64,000 nucleotides of DNA from Kudoa neothunni (lineage: Eukaryota; Cnidaria), in NCBI GenBank assembly GCA_964304625.1, contig OZ199838.1, positions 4,278,001-4,342,000 of the forward strand, given 5' to 3'. How positions within the stretch are numbered: position 1 is the stretch's first letter; the number at the start of each line of letters is the position of its first letter. The position numbers and the translations under genes were made by a program. The notes beneath the pieces were generated by a model that saw only the letters and a program-made list of their open reading frames with translations, had not been told where the DNA came from and did no database searches. Of the stretch, positions 1 through 13,287 are shown one piece after another.

Positions 1-1051
1 TAGAAAAACGGTCGGGAAACGCTGAGTAAGGTGATTGTCTACTGACAATGTTTTCTTTGTGCTATTTTTGTATAATTTTTTTATATAAAAGGAGACCATG
101 TACTACTAAATTATTATTAAATGAAGACTTAATTAACAGAAATTTAATATAGGGTGGTGATCGGTTGTTTGATTTTAATATTCTGCAGTAAGTGAACGAT
201 TTATCGCGCCGATTTTGAAGAGATCTGTGAAAATATTTTGAAATAACTTAGTTTTTATGATGTCATTTAAAATCTTTTACGAATGTCATGTACTAGGTTT
301 TTAGTAAGTTAAAATTTGTTAGGCTCATAATCTTTTAGAAATAGGAATTAATTAATTCCCACACATTCTAGAATCCATTATTGTGAGTGCGTATGGGAGA
401 ATAAAATTATGAACTTCGTTATTAAGTGAACCCCTAACTATTTCACCTTCGAAGGAATTTTCTAAAAAACTTACGTGTGTTACCATAGGGTCCATTGTAA
501 ATAGGAAGTGGCTATTGGCGTTTTAAATAATATTCTGGTGGCATTAGGTTTAATTATATTTAAATAATTTATGATCTCTAATAACGAAGCGGTTGGCTAC
601 ACGCAATTAAATATAGAAGTTTTTCTTAAAAAATATAAATGTTTTCTAATAGATTTTTTAAGATTTAACGGTATAAACGTTCTCATAACTGACGTATTAT
701 AGGAAAAAACTAAATTTATTCCGATTAAAAATAATGTTCATAATTAACCTAAACTGCGAACAATTCGCATACTCGTAATTTATATAACAATATGATTCTT
801 TTCGTGTGATAAATATATTATTTTATGATTTTGGCTTAAAATAATTTTATTTTTTTCACAAAAATTATAAAAGTTTTATCATGTGTGTCAATTAATCATT
901 ACATCGTTACATACGAAACACGTAATAAAGTTCACAGTCTTAGGCGCTATAGTAGCTGAATTGATTTGTATAAGTAATACATTTTGAGATATCAGGGAGG
1001 AAATGACGAATGACGGAAGAAAACGAAAAGTCGACGATGAATTTAGCACTT
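1..1051. other. AT-rich stretch without a recognised gene
   Basis: I read both strands and see no open frame of useful length and no protein similarity. The sequence is AT-rich with scattered stop codons in all frames. It could be intergenic DNA or intron of a gene lying to the left. Nothing more can be supported. Confidence 0.4.
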
Positions 1052-1055
1052 TTAA

Positions 1056-2046
1056 CCCTCTAATGCCTTGACGTGGGCACGCCGTCCAGCAAAGAATATT
1101 TGCAATATACTATTCTCATAAAAATTTTGTAATTATGCTACTTTACATAATTTATTTTGAAAAATTTTATAAACTTAAAATCAAATTTTTCCGTGTTTAA
1201 ATAAGTTGTAGATGCATAAATTTTAAAAGGAATGTACATGTCCGAGCGTTTAACTAGGTAACACTCCAGTCTAACCCTATGATTTTCTAGATAACGCATT
1301 ATAATTTATAAATTTCACGACAATAACGGCTTTATAAATTGAACTAGAAAAGAAATTTAATCAAAAATTTTATTCTAAATTTGAACAATTTATCATTTAA
1401 ATGTGTATTCAATTGATGCAGAAAAGTTACATTATAGGAATGGTGACGTTATAGACCTCAAAGTATTTCTTTGGGCATTGATTCTGATTGGGTTCATGAA
1501 AGAAATAAATTAACTTCTAAGTTAATTCTATATTACAATGCGACCAACGGTGATGTTAATACTTTCAATCAGCTATTGCTATGTTATTCTACAAAAAAAG
1601 TTACTAAACGCTGGCCGATAGCTGTATTTTAAAACACAATAGACGCGGCAGCGTACAATACGTTTCAACTTCATAGGATCTGGAACCCTCAATTTCTTAG
1701 TCAATACTATTTCAGTGAAGAAAAGAATTTCTGAAAAAGAAATCAATGTGACTCTTAGAGGAATCTAATACAAATATAAAAACGAAAAGTGAAAAGACAA
1801 ACGAAGAACAAGGAAAACGCAGACATTGTGGCGTTTGTAGCATATCTCCAAAAAAACGAAGCCGCACAAGATGTAGTGCAGTACGCGCGCCCGACTCACG
1901 TGTGATAAATGTTAAATAAAGTTAATATTATTTATAACATGTTTTACAAAAAAAATTATTTTTCTCTATAATTCAATGTTTTTTGGGGGTGGGCACAGTG
2001 TCCATCTCCAAGAATGCGCGTAAGCTTTTTCTCGGGTATCGGAGGG
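1056..2046 (+). mobile_element. decayed piggyBac transposon
   Basis: The element is bounded by TTAA (1052-1055) and TTGA (2047-2050), the tetranucleotide target of piggyBac, and its ends are inverted (CCCTCTAATGCC on the left, CCCTCCGATACC as the complement of the right). Inside, 1540-1670 translates to a stretch with the words YSTKK, KRWPIAVF and AAYNTFQ, which matches the conserved piggyBac block around the last catalytic Asp and the following helix. At 1810-1905 a basic Cys-rich tail (RRHCGVC, then RTRC) resembles the C-terminal zinc-binding tail of these transposases. In-frame stops show it is inactive. Confidence is high for the family and moderate for the exact ends. Confidence 0.75.
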
Positions 2047-2185
2047 TTGAATAAGTGCATTGAAAAATTTAATAACAAAAAAATCCATTTCTTTTTAAAT
2101 TCAGCTCAATTAAAACAATGTGAAACAAAACCAACAGTTCTAATCAATACATGTTGTTTTCTAATTTTTATGTGGGCATAAGGCT

Positions 2186-2730
2186 CTAGACTAACAACTT
2201 TTCGATCGATTGTTGACAAGTGCGTATCTGGGCTTGCAATTGAGATCCTTCGTTCGATGTTACAGTTGCGGCAATCACCGCCCTATTGACTCCACATGCT
2301 CTACCCAGAGCCACCTTAGACTTGACAAAAACATATGGCACATTCTAAAAAATGAAATTTTAGGGAAATTTAATACACAGAAATAACCTTATCTTCGCAC
2401 AACAATGGTAGATGTAGAAGAATTTCAATTGGATCGGCATCGGCAGCTAACACAACAAATTCAGCGGTACCTCTGTTCAAACATTTGGTTGCTACATTTT
2501 CACTGAGATAAGACTAAATCATTAGGATGGAACAACTACCTTCATTAGCTCCTTTTCTCAGCTGTTTATAGCTAGTGGATTGATGTACCATCTCCAACAG
2601 CGTATTGGTAAAAGTAGCATCCGCTAGTGGATAAGCTTTAGGGTTTACGCCTTTTGAATCCTTAAATAACAGTATGGAAATGAGAAAACAAAAAAACTAT
2701 CAGATTGAAAAGAATCAGACATACCTCCAT
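2186..2730 (-). CDS. SNU13: SNU13/NHP2L1 (15.5K), U4 snRNP and box C/D snoRNP protein
   Basis: Small L7Ae-family RNA-binding protein that grips the kink-turn of U4 snRNA and of box C/D snoRNAs in the nucleus. Exons on the minus strand are 2730-2725, 2660-2540, 2491-2388 and 2344-2186, giving 129 residues against about 128 in human. Joined exons read [16 protein letters not shown] at the start, [16 protein letters not shown] at the RNA-binding loop and [20 protein letters not shown] in the second half, nearly identical to the animal family. The ATG lies in a good context (GCCACCATGG). The first exon codes only two residues before an intron, and introns are 64, 48 and 43 nt. The third exon uses the acceptor TGTAG before CAACC, because an earlier AG would break the frame. 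A GC-rich alternating motif (TGCGCGTGCGCATTGCG, about 2755-2771) lies just upstream. Confidence 0.95.
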
Positions 2731-3093
2731 GGTGGCTAAGCTTTGCACGTTAGTCTGCGCGTGCGCATTGCGAAAGTTGGTTGGTCCACGTTTCGTTTTA
2801 AAAGAAACATTGGAAAATCAAGTTATTTCATTCGAAAATATACTTTGGTAAATCTATTTTAATATAATACTAATGTTGAATCCTAGTTCATTACCATTAC
2901 CAAGCTCGGTACCATTTATATTTTTTACATCATTTTTATGTAGATAATTAACGTGACGGACAATATTAGGTGAATTTAAGGATGCACAACAATGATGTTA
3001 TATAATAACCGACTTTTTTTAAAATAATTACGTTATAAATTTACAAAACCAGACAATCGTCGAGATTATATCAAAAAGTAGCTGTTTTAATCA

Positions 3094-3160
3094 CAGTCGT
3101 GTCTCGATATTTCGTAATATTTTGGGCCGAGGAAAAATTACGCAATATTAAGTCGTCTAC
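3094..3160. repeat. partial pogo/mariner-like element end
   Basis: The segment starts CAGTCGTGTCTCGATATTTCG and continues with TTTTGGGCCGAGGAAAAATT. It is closely similar to the left end of the complete inverted-repeat element at 44764-45323. No matching right end was found nearby, so it is a fragment or an end of an element that has decayed. Family assignment is by the terminal motif only. Confidence 0.4.
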
Positions 3161-3908
3161 GCCCGCACAATAAATTCTATTTTAACATTTCTTACAAAAT
3201 AATTCATCTACTTTATAATTTTTTATTCATATACTAATAATTTCGCGTACGGTATCCTAAACTTGACGAACAGAAAATAATTCATTAGGATTATTGATGA
3301 CAAAGTTTTTTCTGGACTTATAAAATTTTTTACTTGAGACGTTGTAACGATTTCATCGTTGTGTTCGGGACAAAGGTATTCACTTCAAAAAGTAAATTTA
3401 CCCTTGATCATCTTCACCTTAAATGTAAAATTTCATTTTGTTCCAGCAAAATAATACCATTAACGTTGCTATCTACACATATGAATATTAAAATTTTTCC
3501 ATTAATCACTTTATAATGTTATTTCATCACTACATTATTTTAAAATTTTATCTTAATTTTTCAATATAAACGAAGAAAAGTCAGTTATTTTTTGTTTAAA
3601 AATAGGTGGGGTATATAACTGATTTTCTATTTAGAAAAAAGTTTTCCAGCCGGGAAATTAGTACTCTTTTTGTATATATTTTGACGTTTTATTCATTTTA
3701 AAAATAATGCCCGAAAATTTACCGATGTGTGTTTTTTCGCGCCGAAGTTTGCACAGATACTGTAATTTAGTCTGTACATTTATGCATAATATTTTTCTCT
3801 AATTGGCGTTTAGCGGTGAATTATTCCCAGATCAATTGGTCGCACCACACAAGCAATGTTTTCGATAGAAATAGGGCCGAAATGTTTTCTAAATAATCGA
3901 TTGATTAA

Positions 3909-5914
3909 CCCTCGAGGGACTTACCGGGGTCATTCGTGACCCCAATTTCGATAGTTTGACTTTTTTCACATACTGAACTAAATGAAAGGTTAAAAAATTC
4001 CGGATTCCTTAATTACAATATGTAATTGATAATTATAAAGTTATCAAGAAAAAAGTGTATTTATTGATTTAAATATTTTACTCTGAATGAATGATGTGCT
4101 CGCTACCTCATTTAAATATAGTTGTTACGAATCGATATCAAAACAATCAATATTAAAAAGAAAGCTAATGACATTAATTTTGATCAAAAAGTGTTAGGGC
4201 ATTATTGGAAGCGTAAAAGTGCATTTTTTGATTTCGCGCCGATGAACTCCATTCGGATATGGTGGTTATCCTTAGGAAGAGTCTTCAACAAGCCATGTAA
4301 CGAAGGAAGGCATACATCGAATTTCTATTTTAAATCAAAAAGGGAAGTAAAAAAATCCATCATCAACTTTAAAATATATATTTATTTTTAATTAAAAATA
4401 TGTTTCATAATCCCCACATCTGAACAATTATAAGCATGCTGAGGGGCGTCCCCCATGTAATAAACAATGATCAAATCATAATCTACAGTTGCACACACGT
4501 ATTATAGAGCCGCACCGGAGATTGTAACAAACAAATGCTTGAGGTCTTACGCTCAAAAATTCACTTTAAACCTCAAGTACATATTCTATTATTGTCGTTC
4601 ATTCCACGAAAAAGTTCTAAAATAATGGTATCTATTTATATAAGGCATTATATCCCTTAATATACAAGTAACGTGGGGGTAATGGTATATTGAGTGATGT
4701 GAGCATTTAATAGTAACTTAGCAATGGTAGGAATCCCATCACCTAATTTTTATTAAATTACATATAATAAGTATAAACAACTAGATGTAGTAAAAGAGTT
4801 TAACTACTTAAAAAAATGAAAAAGTCCTGGGATCAAAAATGACCCCAGTTTTTTATTTCTTCATTCGAACCATAAAAAATATTAAATTTCGGAAAATAAA
4901 AACAGGCATAATTTCCGAGTAGTAATCCTCAAAATCCTACGAAAACTGTATTTGTTAAAATCTGCAATGACAATCTTTGATCCAAATTTAATGTTTGAGC
5001 AGAGTTCACATTTATATCATGTAATAAATATTTTAATTATTATTTGCGCAACAAAATAGAATATTTAATGAGAATAAGATTAGCAAACACTCAGAATGAA
5101 TTTTGCGATAATTTCGTACATCTGAAACAAACAATAACGGGTTTCTTATCAATTTTCCGCAAAAATTTTCAAACCTTGAAACTATTGTTCATTTATTTGA
5201 TGTGCTGAGTTATAGCAGAATAGATAAGGTTGAGCTCTTAGGATTTTGTGCCTCGCGGATGTTTCGTTCCATTAATAGAAAGATACAGTAACTTTGCCAT
5301 TTTTTCAGAAACTTTTTCATAGCCATATTATCTCACAAGTTTTTTTGTAAAAGAAACAAGCATTTATAAATAATAAATCAATTTAATTGAAAAACATCAC
5401 CATAGACCGGAATTACTGAGTGTGGATTGACCCCAATTCTCAAAATTTTCAACTTCGCCAGATTCTTACGACATGTCCGTTGAAAAGTATTCATAATCAT
5501 TCTAAAAGATTTTATTCATCATTTTAATTATTACCGGTTAAATCCATCTCAATTACCGCTATGTTAAAAATAAAAAATGAAGTCACGTGATCACTAGCAT
5601 AGGTAATAACCATATGAACTTCAAATTTAGTCATCATATAAACCTAAAATTTGATTCATGCAATAATAATTATTTTATCTATCTATTCGATAAAAAAAAT
5701 CTTGGGTAATTTTTTACCCCTAAAATTCATTGAAGTGAAAACTTGATATAATTTTTCTGATTTTATATTTTTAGTCATAATATTACAAAATCATATATTA
5801 CTAACTTTTTTAGATGTTTAGAAAAAAACTCTTATCCTATGAAGAGCAAACAAATAACGAATACAACCATAACTTTTCGTTGGGGTAAAAATTTACCCCA
5901 AATTCATTGTAGGG
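3909..5914. mobile_element. TTAA-flanked piggyBac-like element, non-coding
   Basis: Both sides carry TTAA (3905-3908 and 5915-5918), and the ends start CCCT and finish AGGG, as in piggyBac. The terminal inverted repeat is very short beyond that. The interior is dotted with imperfect palindromes built on GGGGTCA..TGACCCC (3926-3943, 4830-4848) and GGGGTAAA..TTTACCCC (5881-5899), which recur in the other TTAA elements of this window. No transposase can be read. It may be a composite of two or more related elements rather than one. Confidence 0.45.
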
Positions 5915-6139
5915 TTAATAACTATTATATTCATAAATGAATTTTTATGGAATGTATTTGAGTAAACAACTTTTTATAATTCTATAATAATATTGATTAC
6001 CAATAATAATTTCATAATTGGCCAAATTAATATTTTACCTTATTATATACAATTTTTAATCAGTTCGTTTCTGTCGATATTGACCCCGTATAGGTCTCAT
6101 CTGAGACAATCTGAACTGATTCCGAGTTGGACGATTGAA

Positions 6140-8198
6140 TTAATTGGCTTTCAACTCGTACAATCGATTTGTATTTGGATATAATATTGTGGATAACATT
6201 CTCTTTTCTTCTTGTGGCATGTTTTGGAAACTACGATTGAGAATACAATGATGATGATTGTTCTTGTTCAATGGGTGGGCCAAATAGAAATGCTTATTGG
6301 TATGAATAACATAGAAGTGGGTCAATGATTCAATGTAGTGCTCTTTGAACTGAGCATCTTTATTTTCGTCATAGCTACTACGACTCCTATTAGAGGCTCT
6401 CGTTGGTGATGAGCCTATTTTGAATTTATAAGGATATACAATGTTGACAGGGAGTTTATTTTCATTGCTTATCGATAAAAATGATATTGCAACCTTATAC
6501 AGGCTAGCAAATGCACTAGATATTACAACATGGTCTATTTTTTCTAATTTTTTCAAATCGGTGAAACAGTGCAACCATTCTTGGTAACTAACATAGTCAG
6601 AGCTGTCCTTTCTTTGGAAACAATTAAATAACAACCTAAAATCACAAACTTTAAACATGACATGATAACTCATTAAATTTAGCCATATGTTTATTGTGTC
6701 TAACCAGCATCAAACGCTGTATAATTTAACGAAAATCATTTTTTTAGTTAGAAATCATGTAATTATTAAACAAATCTATATGAACCTACAGATAATATTC
6801 TTTATTTCTAATTATCTCTTGTGTCAGCGTTTCAGTCATATTAGTGGGATTGATAATTAAGGAATAATGATGAATTATTTCATAAATCATTTGGAGAGTA
6901 GCAATAATTCCTTTTGCCTGAAATCATGAGATTCCGATGAGATATGATTGGTGTTAGTCCAAATCAGGGTAGTATTTGGCTTTTATATAGGTTTAAATTT
7001 ATTTCTTTGATAATATGATTTATTTGGTAACGTGAGGTTTCAATATAAGACGTGGGTTCTTCTTGAATCTTACAGCCCGGAGGTACAATCTCTGGAGCTC
7101 CATTTTTTGGTTTGGAGTTTTTCTCATCAAAATCAATCACATTTTTAACGGTTGTTATATAGTAGCCACCATCAGAAATATTACTTTCAAGAAGACTAAA
7201 CAGAAATGTGAAATCAGAATATCCAGGATAGGACTTATAGCATTCCACAAAATCGTCCCCATTGACTTGTAGAAACTTGTGTGAACCATATTTATTTTTT
7301 AGGTGGGAACAAAATGATATCAGTGTCAAGGTAATCACACTCACCAAATGCAATAACATAAGGGGAGTAGTTGGGAAGTGCCATCGACAAATCACATGAA
7401 AACATCACGTCCAATGTCCTCATAAGTCTAATATATGTAGAATTAGCAGACAAACAGAGCGCGAGTTGTACTCACTTGGCGGGCAATACACACAAAAATG
7501 AAGTCTGAAAGAATTTCATTTCTCCAATCCACATTCCCATTAATATCGATAGAACAGCACCAACAATGAATGTTAAAAAAGTTTTATATTCGAAGTACAT
7601 TCTAATAAAAACTTTTATCCAGAAGCATATGTTTGAGACGAAGCTGAAGAAACTAAATATTTTTAGTAAGTCTAAGCGAATAACCTCATCTTTGAGTTTT
7701 GAATGAGATTAATCATAACTAAAAAATTACTATGATTTCATTTCGTTCTTTTTCAGTGTACAAAAATTTTCTATGGAATTTGTTTTTGTTGATGCAAATA
7801 GTTTCATCAAGGGAAGATATATCCTGACAAACACTCATAAATGATAGAATTTTCCTTTTCACACCAGGAATTTCTCTCCAAGCAGAGTGGGAGAAAAACA
7901 ACGACAACACCGTCACCATTGAACAATATGGAAAGTAGATCAAAAGATAAATTTTAGTGTAGAATTTGCATTTCGAGGACACATAACTCAATTCTGAGGT
8001 TGCAAAGTCGATTGTGTCATTGTAAGCAGGCACACACAAGGCTTGTATGCCCTCCAACCAAAATTGAACGTACACAACCGCACTACTCAACGCCATCACA
8101 TACAAAATAATATCAAATACGAATTCCCACGCAAATTTCAAATTCCTGTAGCCTTTGCTTTCTTTCTTTAACGCGATTAACATTGCCTGAAACACCAT
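6140..8198 (-). CDS. LRRC8-like pore protein with OTU-like C-terminal domain, paralogue A (frame break, possibly decaying)
   Basis: Proposed exons on the minus strand: 8198-7731, 7684-7476, 7427 to about 6985, 6917-6790, 6635-6140. The first three carry four hydrophobic helices in the order of the LRRC8/pannexin-like domain. The first loop has Cys in LCVPA and SSKCK, followed by YFPY, then W..IPGVKRK. The second loop has MFSCD, and then SYPGYSDFTFLFSLL follows helix 4. The last two exons match the OTU-like parts of paralogues B and C, with KGIIATL at the place of the Cys loop and KHFYLAH at the His strand. The ATG is chosen because MVFQAML aligns with MIFAAML of B. Near 7359-7366 (CCCC then TT) the frame slips by one extra base relative to B. 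The join into the fourth exon lacks a clear GT donor. It may be a pseudogene or contain assembly errors. Function as a channel is inferred. Confidence 0.6.
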
Positions 8199-8851
8199 TT
8201 TGAATTTGAGATAATCTTTTTTCGCAATTGCCCACTGTGTTTGACTCTGATTAGGATAACAACTTACTAATAAGGTTAGACGATTCATTGACTGATCGGC
8301 TGATTAGTATACTTCATCAGTTTACTAATTAAGATAATTTCCACCAAAACATAATTTTAAACATATATTTTTTGTCAAGGTTTCCATCATTATCAAACCA
8401 TGTTTTTCAACTTTTACAAAGTTGACACATTTTCAAAAATTAATAAAATTACTATTCAAATTTCTAAAACTTATCAGATCATTTGCGTTTTTTAAAATGT
8501 TAGACATACGGAATTTTGTCTCTATGTTGTCTCAGAAGGTTAACCATTGTCAACCCTATTTTTAATGCTATAAATGTAATTTCAAGTATGAGCCATTTCC
8601 AACGCCTAAAATCAAAACAAAAACTACTCGCCAAAATTAATTGTACATTATTCTCGAAAAAAGTCGCCATTCTTACAAAATTTTAAATAAAGCCACTTAG
8701 ATAAAGAAAATGAATATAGTTATTAATAAAAATATGTTAAATTATATTTTACAATATTATAAAAAAGTAGTTATTACAACAAGTTAATCCACACTATGTT
8801 GTTCGGATAAAGAAAAACGTCGGCAGGACATGCATGCATCGTCTATTGTCT

Positions 8852-10995
8852 CTATAAATCACTAATATCATAAGAATTCCAATCGAAGGTCACGAAAAGA
8901 GAGGTGGTTTTTTGGGGCCTTTTCACAAAGGCAGATCTTCTTTTCACATTGTAACTATTAGTAACTGATTTTATCTTCTTTTTGTATTTATAAAGTAGAT
9001 TTCTTAGTTGATGTTTTTCTTGTTCGGTGTAGTTGTCAAAGGTCTTATCGAAAATCGTATCACGACTTTGATTATCGATGGTTCTTTTCAATACGAAATA
9101 AATATTTTTAGCTTTGACAACATAAAAATGGCGAGTATTAGTATAAGAAACGTTATCACATTCATCTTCACTATCGGCAATAGTGTACGGATGGAAAATT
9201 TCAACTGCGTTTCTCTCACATTCATTTAACGCAATTACCGTGATAGTTGCACGGTAAATGTTACAAAATGCAGACAGCACGACAAAATAGCAGAAATGAA
9301 CCAACTGATCTATCGAGATAATCATTTTGTACCATTGTTTGGGGTAAATAGGTTCTTTTTTATATTTTTTAATCCTCAGACAGTTGGCATATAACCTAAA
9401 TTACATAAAAAACTATCATCCAATTTACCATACACGAATTAATATTAAACAGAAAAAATTATTGTTAATCGTCACACACATATAATTTTCGTACAGTAAA
9501 TATTCTTTTTGTTTAATAATTTCATTTTTTATCCGTTCAACCAACATAGTGCAATCATCAATCACGAATAATGGTTCTATGGTATGATACAGCCCCATAA
9601 GACAACTAGTCAGACTCCAACCATCAGAATATTTTTGTGAGAATTCATCACCCGCAACCATCGGCTGAGGTGTGTCTTCGAAAGAGAACTTAGATAGTAA
9701 CTCTATGTAAAAATTTTTTAGGTCTGCTGCGCTTATAAATTGAAGAGAATCGTCCTCATCACTATCAATATCAATTCCAATAGTATCATGAGAAGATAGG
9801 TTATCATCCTCAAAATCAGAAGAGTGACTAGAATGGATTGTTAATGTAGACTGAGGTTGACACAATGAGTAGTTGCTGGACGGATTATCAAACCTGATCA
9901 TATTATTGCTGTCTTTCAACAACATCACTTTCATAAAGTTGTGAAGAAGCAAACCACCATCGTAAACGTTGCTGTGAATTAAAGCAAACATAAACATGAT
10001 ATCATTGAATCCGGGGTAGGATTTGAATTCTTCAATCAACTCGCTAGCGTCTACTGTTGTTATTGGATAAGGATGAAAGTAATGGCTCAAAAGAGCTCTC
10101 ACCGTCAGAATTAGTATGATACAATATATCAACCAATGGAATAGCATGATAGCATATGTTGGCAAAGCTGATGACACGTCGCAACTAAATTGATTATCGT
10201 ATTTGTTGTAGTATCTAGAAAAATAAGGTGATAGTTGGAAGGTCATATCGCAACTATTATTAGTTCAAAATGAAAATACTTTGCTTCAATTTTACAACTG
10301 AATGTCGATTGTAAGAAAGAAAGCGTGTATAGGAATGCAGAGATAATCACCACAAACAACACGCACAACAAGGATGTAAAAGTTGTTTTGAAAATGTAAT
10401 ATTTGGAAAGGCTACTTTTCTCTAGCAGAAGATGAAACATTTTTAATTGGATGTGCTAACATTGAAAGAATAATTGTTAGTGGTTTCGAACAGTTTATTT
10501 GTAAAAAAACTGAAATACCTTAACTAGGTTGCACTGTTTTTGGCTAAAACTAAAATTTCGTAATAAACCACGATTCACCTCATCTCGCTCATAAAACACT
10601 TGATCCAACGACATCACTTCCAAACACAACGTTCCAAACAAATTGATTTTTGACTGAATCCATGGGATTTCTTTCCAGAAAAAATGGGCCATCGTCAACA
10701 ACAACACTGAAGCAGCAGAAAAATATGGAAAATATATCAAAAGTGCTATTCTGTACTTTAACTTGCAGCACGATGCAACAAATAACATCTCAAAGGTTTC
10801 CACCAACTCCAATGGACCGTACGAGGGCACACACCAGACTCGATTGCCCTCAAAAATATAATTCAAATACAACAATGAGCTGCATATTATAAGCAAGATT
10901 AAAAAGCTATCCACAACCCATTCCCAGGAAAATCTCATTCTTTTAAATGAACCATCTGCACTAGAGATGGATTTTAGCATAGCAGCAAAAATCAT
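8852..10995 (-). CDS. LRRC8-like pore protein with OTU-like C-terminal domain, paralogue B
   Basis: Four exons on the minus strand (10995-10519, 10455-10280, 10214-9480, 9395-8852) join in frame to about 643 residues. The membrane domain (roughly residues 20-290) has four hydrophobic helices. Its first extracellular loop has WCVPS and SCCK, then YFPY before helix 2 and FWKEIP after it. The second loop has FSCKIE and QFSCDVSSALPTY, and SYPGFNDIMFMFALI follows helix 4. All of these line up with LRRC8. An acidic linker follows (EDDNLSSHD, SDEDDSLQ). The C-terminal part shows an OTU-like fold signature: SDGWSLTSCL where active OTU proteases have DGNCLF, so Ser replaces the catalytic Cys. Then come FVVLSAFCNIYRATITVIA and RHFYVV. 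The strand that should carry the catalytic His reads KNIYFVL. Intron positions agree with paralogue A. It probably forms an oligomeric channel with a non-catalytic cytosolic domain, which is an inference. Confidence 0.75.
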
Positions 10996-11070
10996 GGCTC
11001 CAACTTTCTTGATTAATGTTTTATTTTCTAAATTCAATAAAAAAATATACAGCATAATTTTAATATTCAT

Positions 11071-12358
11071 ACCAAAAACAACTGTTCTTACCTTATCAAA
11101 TATTATTCACAAAAGGTTCATTTAACCAACACATCCAATGGCAGGTAGTTTCAACGATTATAACCAACAAAATTTAATAGGTATATTTTTAAATAACGCT
11201 ATAGTTCAGTTGAGATTTCAATTTAACGGTTATCTAATAAATTCCACTATTTATTCACTCTAATGGTATTAGTAAGCTGCGCAATTCCCGTTTTGAATGA
11301 TTGTTACACGTAATGCATATAGGAGATTTGCCATCTTGACATATTCTCACCACGCATTTAACACATTATTAAATATGATAATGTTGATCAACGATTTTAA
11401 TGACACAAGCGAGACTCTTAGATGGAATTAAACAATTTATTTTTCTTATCTTTTTCTGTTTGCTGCATTCATTCACAGTAACGGGTGCATCGTTCATATT
11501 TCCGACAAAAATTTAGCTTGGTAACAATATCATTTATCGCCTGAGCGAAATCATGATTGATTTTAGTCCGGATAAAAATTACATTGTATTTATGCTTCAT
11601 ACACATTAGAGTAGATTTCTAAATTTCCTTAGAGAAAAACCATTCCTACTCATGTCGCAACTTCAGTAGGATGTAAATTATTTAATCGAATCCTGATTTA
11701 ATTCGGCATTTTCATATTACATTAGCGCGAACTTCCGGTATCGTCAAAGATTTGGAATATTTTGCATTAAATATTCTTAAAGTCATTTAAAAATATTATT
11801 TAGCCCTAGAACTAGTTAAACGATAAGATTTTAAGTATCACTTCTAGCATTTCTGACTAGCGAAATTAAAATTAAGATATTTCGGGAAATTGTAAAAATT
11901 AAAAAATTGTATAACTAGATGAAAATTTAGGAAAATTAATTTTTATAGGAAAAATTAATGTCGAAATTCCGGCATAAACTAAAATACATTATTTATAACA
12001 AACTGCTGCACAACCTCTAGATACCAATCTAAATAATTTATATAATTAGATCGAGTAAAAATACAACGTCTCCATTGGATTTATTCGTGTCAGTTCAGTT
12101 AAGGGGCGGCCTCAATGGAGTCGAAAGATACAGCCCTAATATTATAAGAAGGAATCGTAATTTCCGATGTTGATTTTTAAAAAATTCGACGGCTAAAATC
12201 GCTTGTAATCGAACACTACGATCCCTAATTATAAGAATTTTTTCTATGTGAAAATCATAAACAACAGCGGTTCATAATTAATTAGGTAGACGTGAATCTC
12301 TCTGTATATTTAAAACAAATATTGAAACTTTAGAGATGTACCTATCTAGTAAAGTATA
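11071..12358. other. intergenic stretch upstream of paralogue B
   Basis: This presumably holds the promoter of the minus-strand gene B, but I can identify no motif with confidence. No open frame above background and no bounded repeat were seen. Confidence 0.4.
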
Positions 12359-12362
12359 TTAA

Positions 12363-13241
12363 CCTTCGAAGTAGTTGAAAAATTTACACTCTTCTAATAA
12401 AAATGGGCAGAAATCTACCCCACTTTATTATTTGATAGAACTGTGTCGATTAAAATTCAGCATTGACTGACAAGATATGAGGAAAATTCATCGAGTAAAT
12501 TTTGAATAAATGACTAATTATTAAGGTTATATCTCTACATGCATGCGCAAATATTAACATTGTTACATTTCTACGGAGTACGATTGTATTTATAGGTGTA
12601 TTTCTGTGTATTTTTAGTTGTAACATTTAATTCAAATTTTAGAACAGCTGCCAATTAATTTATTTAAAAAACCCAGCGTATAACTGCGCCGAAAAACACA
12701 TAATGATGGAATACAGTGCTTATTTCACAAAAAAGTTATCATATATGTTTTTAAACTCTTTCCAAAACATAACATTTGTCAAAATATTGAACAATTATAT
12801 CATGTGGCTTTTTAATGCTCTCTACAACGTAGAAATAAGCAAATTGATAAAAAGTCATCGTATTTTGAATAATTGGTATAAAAATAACGAGAGAATGAGG
12901 AGCTATCGTTGTATGTTGGTGTGGAACGACACGCTTATATCGATGTTGCGCATGCGGACTAGCATCTCTTGTACAGTGTTTTGTTATTTATTCATTATTT
13001 ACTCGATAAAATTTCCGTAAATTTTTAAAAATCACATGTATCAATATTTGAAATCGTTTTATGAAAGAAGAATGTGGGGTAGATTTCTACTCCAATTTTA
13101 TTTGGAAGGTGTTTTTACACTAACTTTTTTGGTATAAAGCAAACAAAAATTTCAATTCGTTTTTCTGAAAGCTTTTATACGCTATAATATTGTTGGCAAA
13201 ATTCACTTGGTGTAGAATTATATCCCATTTTATTTAGAAGG
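12363..13241. mobile_element. TTAA-flanked element, piggyBac-like, non-coding
   Basis: TTAA at 12359-12362 and 13242-13245 flank ends that read CCTTCGAAG and, complemented, CCTTCTAAA. Subterminal blocks are inverted copies of one another: GGGCAGAAATCTACCCCAC near 12405 and GTGGGGTAGATTTCTACTCC near 13075. An open frame at 12703-13020 has no recognisable similarity and is probably chance. This is most likely a non-autonomous element. Confidence 0.45.
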
Positions 13242-13287
13242 TTAAAGTCCTAGCCTAAGGAGTATATTTACAGCCACACCAAAATGA

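Noticed and set aside
4122-4391. 89-codon plus-strand frame
   Set aside because: It lies inside a TTAA-flanked element, has no similarity I can recognise and no splice context. Probably a chance frame or transposon debris.
12703-13020. 105-codon plus-strand frame
   Set aside because: It is inside a TTAA-flanked element, rich in hydrophobic and Asn residues, without a known motif.
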